A DNA stretch of 42,807 nucleotides, taken from assembly GCF_002154575.1 (NCBI RefSeq), contig NZ_MUBA01000149.1, positions 4,707 to 47,513 of the forward strand, written 5' to 3'. Below are positions 38,294-42,807 of this stretch, piece after piece. A program made the position numbers and the translations under genes. Under the pieces are notes generated by a model that did no database searches, was not told where the DNA came from, and was given only the letters and a program-made list of their open reading frames with translations. Every line of letters begins with the position of its first letter. Position 1 is the first letter of the stretch. The stretch comes from Streptomyces bobili (lineage in GTDB: Bacteria; Actinomycetota; Actinomycetes; Streptomycetales; Streptomycetaceae).

Positions 38294-40219
38294 ATGAGTG
38301 GCGAGTCTTTCAACTGGCACGAGTTCCTCGGACGTTGGCAGGAGGAGTGGGTCCCCCGCGCAGACGAGGACGAGGACGAGGCGGAGGCGGAGGCGGAGGA
38401 CGAGGGGGGTTCCGGGGACGGCGGGCAGGCCGTTGTCCGTGTGGGCAGGCCCGCGGCGAAGGAGGCGGCCATCGCCGCGGCCGAGGAGCGGCTGGGACGG
38501 CGACTGCCGCCCTCGTACCGGGAGTTCCTGGCCGTGAGTGACGGGTGGCGGGTCGACCAGATGGCCGGGGTCTATCAACTCGGCGGCGTCGCGGACATCG
38601 ACTGGTTCCGGGATCCGTTCGGCATGACGGCGATGTACGAGGAGAACCTGGGCGGCAACCCGCGTCAGGAGGACGTCCTGCTGGCCGGGATGTGGCAGCG
38701 GGCGCTGCGGCTGGAGACGGACTCCGACATGTCGTACGCCCTGCTCGACCCCGGCGACACCGACCAGAACGGCGAGTGGGCGCTCTACGTCTACAAGGGT
38801 TGGAGCGGTGAATTCCCGGACCGTTACCCGTCGTTCCGCGCGTACATGGAGGCCATGTACCGAGGCTTCCACCGCGACCGGGTGGAGAGACCCGACTTCG
38901 TGAACGCGACCACGCGCGCCCAGGACGCCCAGGTCGAGGAGGCCCGCCTGCTGGCCCTGCGCGGACGGTACGAGGAGGCCCTGCCCCTTCTCGAGGAAGC
39001 GGCGTCCTTCGGACGGCCACGGAGCGCGGTCCTGCTGAACCAGCTCCGGCATCTGCTGGCTCCGCACGGCTCCCAGGAGTACGGCAGCCTGGTGGCCGAC
39101 CCGCGCTATCTGCCCGAGATTCTGCCGGTGCAGGCCATGGCGCCGGCCCGCGGCGAATGGCGGCTGGGCGGGGACGACCACTGGCTGGGCATGATGGCCG
39201 CCCGCGGGGCCGCCCGTGAGACCGTCGAGGCCGTACTGAGCGGGATGCGGGACGGCACGTACCGTTACGCGCCTCCCGGTCCATGGGGCCGGGCCGTCGC
39301 CGCGGCCAGGGAGTCGGCCCGCTGGGGAGCGACCGATGCCGCGTGGCGGGTGCTGAGGGACGCGCTTTCGTCGTGGGAGGCTCCCGGCCCCTCGCTGATC
39401 GCCCCGATCGGCCTGCTCGCCGATCCGGTGCTGGGTGCGTTGATCACGCCGGAGCGCGGGCGGGAGATCCTCGCGACACCGAGGGCGGGGGAGAGCGGGC
39501 CTTCTCCGGAGCCGGTGCCCGATCTCGACCCGCCGGGCCTCGCATGGCTGGCGGAGCCTGCGGCGAACCGGGGGTCGCGCGAGGGTTACCGCTGTGTCTG
39601 GGTGGAGGGGACCGACCCCGCCGGCCTGCCCGCCCTGATCGGAGAGGAAGGCGCCGCACTCGGCGCGCCCGTGGATCAGCGACTGGCGTCCTGGCATGCA
39701 TCCAGGCCTCACGAGCGGGAGGGTGTGGAACGCTGGGAGGACCGGGCCGTGGTCGCCGTCGGGCGCACCGCCGAAGGATGGGCCTTCGCCTTCGACGGCC
39801 GGCCCCGTCACCTGAACGAGCGGTACCTCTCTCCGGCCGTGGCAGCCTCCCCGTCCGGCCGCGCGGTGGTGGTGTGGCGCGACCCGGACTTCTCGGGCGA
39901 CCACCCGCCCGCGTTCCACCTGTCGGTGGCCGAACGAGGCGAGGAGCTCTACGCGTTCACCGTGCGGGGTACGGATGTCCAGCGCTCCGGCGCGCTACCC
40001 GAGGCCGTCGACCCCGCACGGCTCTTCCGCCCGCAGGACACCGAACTCGACCGCGAACTACGTGTGTTGAAGGCCCTGCATACCGAACTCGGCCTCTCGC
40101 TGCCCCGCTTCGCGCTGACCCACGGCAGACTGCACACCTTCACGACCCGCTCCTGGACGAGGGCACCACGCGACGGCGAGACCTACGCCTACATCACCTT
40201 CGGTCGCCACCGGCCGTGA
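38294..40219 (+). CDS. SUKH (SMI1/KNR4) domain protein, long form
   Basis: This 641-residue cytoplasmic protein has a SUKH-1 domain at about residues 50-195: 'AAIAAAEERLGRRLPPSYREFLAVSDGWRV', then 'YQLGGVADIDWFRD' and 'GEWALYVYKGWSGEFPDRYPSFRAYMEAMYRG'. A short acidic stretch, 'ADEDEDEAEAEAEDE', precedes it. The remaining roughly 440 residues include a helical TPR-like part ('ARLLALRGRYEEALPLLEEA') and a C-terminal beta-rich part with no known family. SUKH proteins are often immunity factors for bacterial toxins, which are typically short; this long form is unusual. There is no Shine-Dalgarno before the ATG, so the mRNA may be leaderless. No toxin gene is adjacent. Confidence 0.8.
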   Translation: MSGESFNWHEFLGRWQEEWVPRADEDEDEAEAEAEDEGGSGDGGQAVVRVGRPAAKEAAIAAAEERLGRRLPPSYREFLAVSDGWRVDQMAGVYQLGGVADIDWFRDPFGMTAMYEENLGGNPRQEDVLLAGMWQRALRLETDSDMSYALLDPGDTDQNGEWALYVYKGWSGEFPDRYPSFRAYMEAMYRGFHRDRVERPDFVNATTRAQDAQVEEARLLALRGRYEEALPLLEEAASFGRPRSAVLLNQLRHLLAPHGSQEYGSLVADPRYLPEILPVQAMAPARGEWRLGGDDHWLGMMAARGAARETVEAVLSGMRDGTYRYAPPGPWGRAVAAARESARWGATDAAWRVLRDALSSWEAPGPSLIAPIGLLADPVLGALITPERGREILATPRAGESGPSPEPVPDLDPPGLAWLAEPAANRGSREGYRCVWVEGTDPAGLPALIGEEGAALGAPVDQRLASWHASRPHEREGVERWEDRAVVAVGRTAEGWAFAFDGRPRHLNERYLSPAVAASPSGRAVVVWRDPDFSGDHPPAFHLSVAERGEELYAFTVRGTDVQRSGALPEAVDPARLFRPQDTELDRELRVLKALHTELGLSLPRFALTHGRLHTFTTRSWTRAPRDGETYAYITFGRHRP

Positions 40220-40224
40220 ATCCG

Positions 40225-40261
40225 GGCAGGCCCGCCTCCCCCGAGGGGAAGCGGGCCTGCC
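40225..40261 (+). terminator. Terminator after the SUKH gene
   Basis: The 11-bp perfect arms GGCAGGCCCGC (40225-40235) and GCGGGCCTGCC (40251-40261) are extended inwards by a TCCCC/GGGGA stem. The hairpin begins 5 bases after the stop codon. Confidence 0.78.
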
Positions 40262-40415
40262 GGCGGCGACGAGCCGTGGCCCGGCCCAGGCGGATCGCAT
40301 GCACGCCGGCCGCCCCCGGTCCCGGCGCACCCGACTCGTGTGCGCCGGAATCACCGGCCTGGTCGTCACGGCGCCCTCGCCCTGCGCACCAGGTCGGCGG
40401 CCTGTTGCTGGAGTT

Positions 40416-40472
40416 CCCCAGCCCCAGCCCCAGCCGCAGCCCCAGCCGCAGCCGCAGCCGCAGCCGCAGCCG
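40416..40472. repeat. Hexanucleotide tandem array (CCCCAG/CCGCAG)
   Basis: About nine 6-bp units, mostly CCCCAG then CCGCAG, lie in an intergenic region. It would encode Pro-Gln, Ala-Ala or Ser-Arg repeats depending on frame, but no real gene uses it. The end overlaps a hairpin with arms CCGCCGC (40470-40476) and GCGGCGG (40483-40489). Confidence 0.85.
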
Positions 40473-40606
40473 CCGCTGAAATGCGGCGGCCCCGAAATCA
40501 TCTCGCCGGTGCTCGCCTCGTCCGGTACGGTCGCGGGGTTCTCGCCGTCGGGGGGCCATGCGGTTCGTGTGACTTCCTGGCGGTTCCCGGGCTGAAAGGT
40601 TTCGTC

Positions 40607-40987
40607 ATGGCATGTCGCATCAGTGAACTCGTCCTCGGTTGCCGGGATCCTGAGGCGCTGGCGCGGTTCTGGTGCGAGGTTCTTGACTTCGTCGTGCTCG
40701 ACCGGGAGGGGGACGACTGCTTCGAGATCGGGCCGCGTGAAGGGTTCGGCGGTCCCCAGCCGACGATCATCCTCAGTCGCAGGGACGAGCCGGAGCCGGG
40801 GAAGTCCCGGCTGCACATCGACGTCAACGCCACCGACCGCGATCAGGACGCCGAACTCGAACGCCTCCTGAAGCTCGGCGCGCGCCCTGCCGACATCGGC
40901 CAGACGGGGGAGGAGCAGTGGCATGTCCTGTCCGACCCCGAGGGCAATGAGTTCTGCCTGCTCAAGGCCCGCCTGAACCCGCTCTGA
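40607..40987 (+). CDS. VOC-family (glyoxalase-like) protein
   Basis: This 126-residue protein begins MACRISELVLGCRDPEALARFWCEVLDFVV and has the glyoxalase-like pattern 'PQPTIILSRRDEPEPGKSRLHIDVNATDRDQDAELERLLKLGAR' and 'WHVLSDPEGNEFCLLKAR'. These features fit the Glyoxalase_6 group, common in Streptomyces and of mostly unknown role. It is unrelated in detail to the VOC protein at 32274. The ATG at 40607 has GAAAGG upstream. It is followed by the convergent methionine aminopeptidase gene. Function is not assigned. Confidence 0.9.
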   Translation: MACRISELVLGCRDPEALARFWCEVLDFVVLDREGDDCFEIGPREGFGGPQPTIILSRRDEPEPGKSRLHIDVNATDRDQDAELERLLKLGARPADIGQTGEEQWHVLSDPEGNEFCLLKARLNPL

Positions 40988-41131
40988 GCCGACAGCGGGC
41001 CGAGGCGGGGCCGGAGGGGGTGCAGGGCCCGACCCGGGTTCGGCCTCAGCGGCCCGGCTCGGCCCCGCTCGCGGCCGGTGACCGCGGTCGGACGTCGTCG
41101 GCCACCTGGGTTCACCCTCGATGAAGCCTCG

Positions 41132-41950
41132 TCAGTGTCCGGTCGCCGATGATTCCCGCTGGTCCTTGAGGCGCTTGGCGCTCTCAGGGCGCCGGGTGAG
41201 CACCAGCGGACCCGTCTCGGTGATGGCGACCGTGTGCTCGGAGTGGGCGGTGCGTGAGCCGTCGGCCGAGCGGATCGTCCAGCCGTCCGGATCGAAGGCG
41301 ATCTTGTCGGTGCCTGCGGCGAACCAGGGCTCGATGGCGATCGTCAGGCCGGGACGCAGCTTCCAACCCCGGCCGGGACGACCGTCGTTGGGAATGTGCA
41401 GATCCTCGTGCATCGTGCGGCCGATACCGTGGCCGCCGAATTCCAGGTTCACCGGGTAGCCGTACTCGGCGGCGACCGCGCCGATGGCCGCCGAGATGTC
41501 GCCCAGCCGGTTGCCCGGCTGGGCGACCTTGATCGCGGCTTCCAGCGCGACCTCGGTGGCCTCGATCAGCCGCAGGTCCTCGGCGGTCGGGGTGCCGACG
41601 ACGACGGAGTGGGCGGAGTCCGCTGCCCAGCCGTCGATGGTCACGGCCATGTCCATGCTCAGCAGGTCCCCGTCACGCAGCTTGTAGCTGTGAGGCAGGC
41701 CGTGCAGCACGGCATCGTTGACCGAGAGGCACACCACGTTGCGGAACGGGCCCTTGCCGAACGAGGGCGCGTAGTCCCAGTAGCACGACTCGGCGCCGCG
41801 TTCCTTGACCCGGCGGCGAGCGTGATGTTCCAAATCCATCAGGTCGACCCCCACGGCGGCGAGGTCGGCGAGTTCAGCCAGCACCTGGCCGACGAACCGT
41901 CCAGTGACGTGCATGCGCTCGATGTCTTCGGGAGACTTGTGCTCGATCAC
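41132..41950 (-). CDS. map: Type I methionine aminopeptidase
   Basis: This 272-residue metallopeptidase removes the initiator methionine from new proteins. All five metal ligands are present: Asp100, Asp111, His174, Glu207 and Glu238, in 'SMDMAVTIDGWAADSAHSVV', 'GGHGIGRTMHEDLHIPN', 'GLTIAIEPWF' and 'AHSEHTVAIT'. Each lies three residues later than in the E. coli enzyme. The GTG at 41950 has GAGGA upstream and gives the normal N-terminus (IEHKSPEDIERM). The frame continues upstream to 42391 without support. Streptomyces usually has another map next to adk and secY, so this is probably an extra copy. It is divergent from an XRE regulator across an AT-rich palindrome. Confidence 0.94.
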   Translation of the reverse strand: MIEHKSPEDIERMHVTGRFVGQVLAELADLAAVGVDLMDLEHHARRRVKERGAESCYWDYAPSFGKGPFRNVVCLSVNDAVLHGLPHSYKLRDGDLLSMDMAVTIDGWAADSAHSVVVGTPTAEDLRLIEATEVALEAAIKVAQPGNRLGDISAAIGAVAAEYGYPVNLEFGGHGIGRTMHEDLHIPNDGRPGRGWKLRPGLTIAIEPWFAAGTDKIAFDPDGWTIRSADGSRTAHSEHTVAITETGPLVLTRRPESAKRLKDQRESSATGH

Positions 41951-41981
41951 TGCGATCCTCGATTCCCGGGAGTGGCTGGCA

Positions 41982-41995
41982 GGTATATTTATACC
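41982..41995. promoter_or_regulatory. AT-rich palindrome between map and the XRE gene
   Basis: GGTATATTTATACC is an inverted repeat with arms GGTATA and TATACC and a TT centre. It is one of very few A/T-rich stretches in the window. It may double as the -10 region of map (TATAAA on the minus strand) and as an operator for the divergent XRE regulator. Confidence 0.65.
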
Positions 41996-42005
41996 AGGGA
42001 AGTGG

Positions 42006-42034
42006 TTGCCGCCGACCACCTGCGGCTCTAGCAT
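42006..42034 (+). promoter_or_regulatory. Candidate leaderless promoter of the XRE gene
   Basis: TTGCCG (42006-42011), a 17-bp spacer and TAGCAT (42029-42034) put the transcription start at the ATG at 42041. No ribosome-binding site precedes that ATG. Confidence 0.55.
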
Positions 42035-42040
42035 GTGCGG

Positions 42041-42307
42041 ATGGTTCGCTATCCGCTCGCCCCCGAACAGATCGAGGCGGGCCGACGTCTCGGAGCCGCG
42101 TTGCGCTCGGCCCGAGCCGGACGCAACCCCGTCGAAGTGGCCCTTGCCGCAGGGATCTCGCCCGAGACCCTCCGCAAGATCGAGACCGGCCGGCTGCCGA
42201 CGCCTGCGTTCGGCACGATCGTCCGGCTCAGTGAGGCGCTCGGCGTACCGCTGTCCGAACTGGCCACCGTCTGGCGCACCGACCCTGCCCTGAGCAAGGC
42301 CTCCTAG
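42041..42307 (+). CDS. XRE-family transcriptional regulator
   Basis: This 88-residue DNA-binding protein consists almost entirely of an XRE helix-turn-helix domain. Its core reads 'RRLGAALRSARAGRNPVEVALAAGISPETLRKIETGRLPTPAFGTIVRLSEALGVPLSELATVW'. The in-frame GTG at 42035 is an alternative start, but a promoter with -10 at 42029-42034 places the transcript start at the ATG at 42041, so a leaderless start there is more likely. It is divergent from map, and the palindrome at 41982-41995 between them is the probable binding site. Such small stand-alone XRE proteins usually repress themselves and one neighbour. Confidence 0.88.
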   Translation: MVRYPLAPEQIEAGRRLGAALRSARAGRNPVEVALAAGISPETLRKIETGRLPTPAFGTIVRLSEALGVPLSELATVWRTDPALSKAS

Positions 42308-42387
42308 CGACAAGCCGAACGCACGCCCACCGCGCATGACCCGCGGACTTGGCCGTTCGGGCGGCGCGACCCGCACCGGCAGGGGCC

Positions 42388-42807
42388 TCACTCCGGATCC
42401 GGCAGGTTCATCAGCGCGAGCTTGGCCGGGTCGATCACGACCGTGATGCCGGTGATCCGGCCGTCGACGACGGTGAACGCGAGGACCGAGACCGGCGTGC
42501 CGTCCTCGCCCCAGGAAACCATCCCCGGGAGGCCGTTGACGAGCACCGCGCGCCCCCGCGTCGCCGCGCCGGCGGACAGCTGCGCGCCGGCTGCCACCCG
42601 GGTGGCGCCGAGGGTGACGACCAGGCCGGACGGGGTGTCGACAGTCAGTTCCACCTCGGGGTCGAGTACCCGCAGCAACTCCGCGAAGTCACCGCGGCGA
42701 GCCGCCGCCAGGAAGGCCTGGACCACCTCGCGCCGCTCCCGTCCGGCCGCGGTCGGCCGCTCGGCCGTCCGCACCTTCCCGCGGGCGCGGCTGGCGAGCA
42801 TCTTGGT
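42388..42807 (-). CDS. SigJ-type ECF sigma factor, C-terminal part (cut by window edge)
   Basis: The visible 139 or so residues start within the end of sigma region 4 ('MLASRARGKVRTAER') and continue as a SnoaL-like domain ('EVVQAFLAAARRGDFAELLRVLDPEVELTVDTP', 'VNGLPGMVSWGEDGTPVSVLAFTVVDGRITGITVVIDPAKLALMNLP'). This domain arrangement is that of ECF41/SigJ-type sigma factors, in which the SnoaL-like extension regulates sigma activity. The 5' end with regions 2 and 4 lies beyond position 42807. The stop is at 42388. It converges on the XRE gene, with 80 bases between them. Confidence 0.88.
   Translation of the reverse strand, partial: TKMLASRARGKVRTAERPTAAGRERREVVQAFLAAARRGDFAELLRVLDPEVELTVDTPSGLVVTLGATRVAAGAQLSAGAATRGRAVLVNGLPGMVSWGEDGTPVSVLAFTVVDGRITGITVVIDPAKLALMNLPDPE

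Larger units (their letters stand above)
40220..40606. other. Gene-free stretch with hexanucleotide repeat
   Basis: No gene is supported. It holds the terminator at 40225-40261, a CCCCAG/CCGCAG tandem array at about 40416-40472, and a small hairpin at 40470-40489. A GAAAGG ribosome-binding site at 40594-40599 belongs to the following VOC gene. Confidence 0.6.

Noticed and set aside
38265..38294. Leaderless promoter for the SUKH gene using TTGTCA at 38265 and CACCAT at 38282
   Set aside because: The spacer would be only 11 bp and the -10 match is poor, so no promoter is called even though no ribosome-binding site is visible.
37272..40219. NlpC/P60 gene and SUKH gene as a toxin-immunity operon
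   Set aside because: Two strong hairpins lie between them, and the hydrolase has a plain secretion signal with no toxin-type delivery domain. It is kept only as a weak part of the wider system hypothesis.

Overview
This is high-GC actinobacterial DNA, almost certainly from the chromosome of a Streptomyces. The support is strong third-position G/C bias throughout, frequent GTG starts, several leaderless promoter candidates, and the families present (DUF3099, CU044_5270, the ECF SigJ type, XRE-ricin fusions, VanW/PG-binding-4, DUF3291). No rRNA, tRNA, CRISPR array, insertion sequence or phage gene was seen.

Layout. (1) 1-5173 looks like core chromosome: a TldE/PmbA peptidase subunit, tyrosyl-tRNA synthetase (tyrS), a small GlsB/YeaQ membrane protein, a DUF3099 protein, a conserved small protein, and moaA. 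(2) 4184-10305, minus strand, is an operon for a Tat-exported molybdenum aldehyde oxidoreductase of the PaoABC type, followed by its XdhC chaperone and moaA. Two tandem perfect GC-rich inverted repeats lie between paoC and xdhC. (3) 10582-12705 holds small unknown genes and a truncated dienelactone hydrolase. (4) 12783-14528 encodes a VanW/PG-binding-4 envelope protein. (5) 14634-19384, minus strand, is an ester or xenobiotic catabolism group: HSL-type esterase, TetR regulator, SDR oxidoreductase, a truncated acyl-CoA synthetase, and a CocE-type acyl esterase with an operator-like palindrome in its promoter. (6) 19834-27226 is mixed accessory DNA: DUF3291, a GNAT acetyltransferase, an ECF sigma factor with its CU044_5270 partner, an XRE-cupin repressor divergent from a DHA2 drug exporter around a palindrome, and an APH-fold phosphotransferase. 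(7) 27353-34589 carries a sirtuin, a large secreted PA14/beta-propeller/CBM/3-keto-disaccharide-hydrolase protein, a leaderless ArsR-VOC gene pair, a DHFR-like reductase and a secreted GH43 enzyme. (8) 34626-40219 holds a second DHFR-like reductase, then a membrane-bound XRE regulator with an extracellular ricin-type lectin domain, divergent from a small secreted Trp-rich peptide, a secreted NlpC/P60-like cysteine hydrolase and a long SUKH (SMI1/KNR4) protein. (9) 40607-42807 ends with a VOC protein, a type I methionine aminopeptidase divergent from a leaderless XRE regulator across an AT-rich palindrome, and the C-terminal part of a SigJ-type ECF sigma factor.

The strongest candidate for something undescribed is 35331-40219: a one-piece lectin receptor/transcription factor facing genes for a secreted disulfide-type peptide and a secreted cell-wall-type hydrolase. 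The domain assignments are read from the sequence; the functional link between the genes is inference. Strong hairpins at 36855-36892 and 38198-38263 suggest that the peptide, hydrolase and SUKH genes are separate transcription units. Other useful results are start-site corrections (leaderless ArsR at 31975, leaderless XRE at 42041), three decaying gene remnants (dienelactone hydrolase, acyl-CoA synthetase, SDR C-terminus) and several operator-like palindromes next to the regulators they probably serve.
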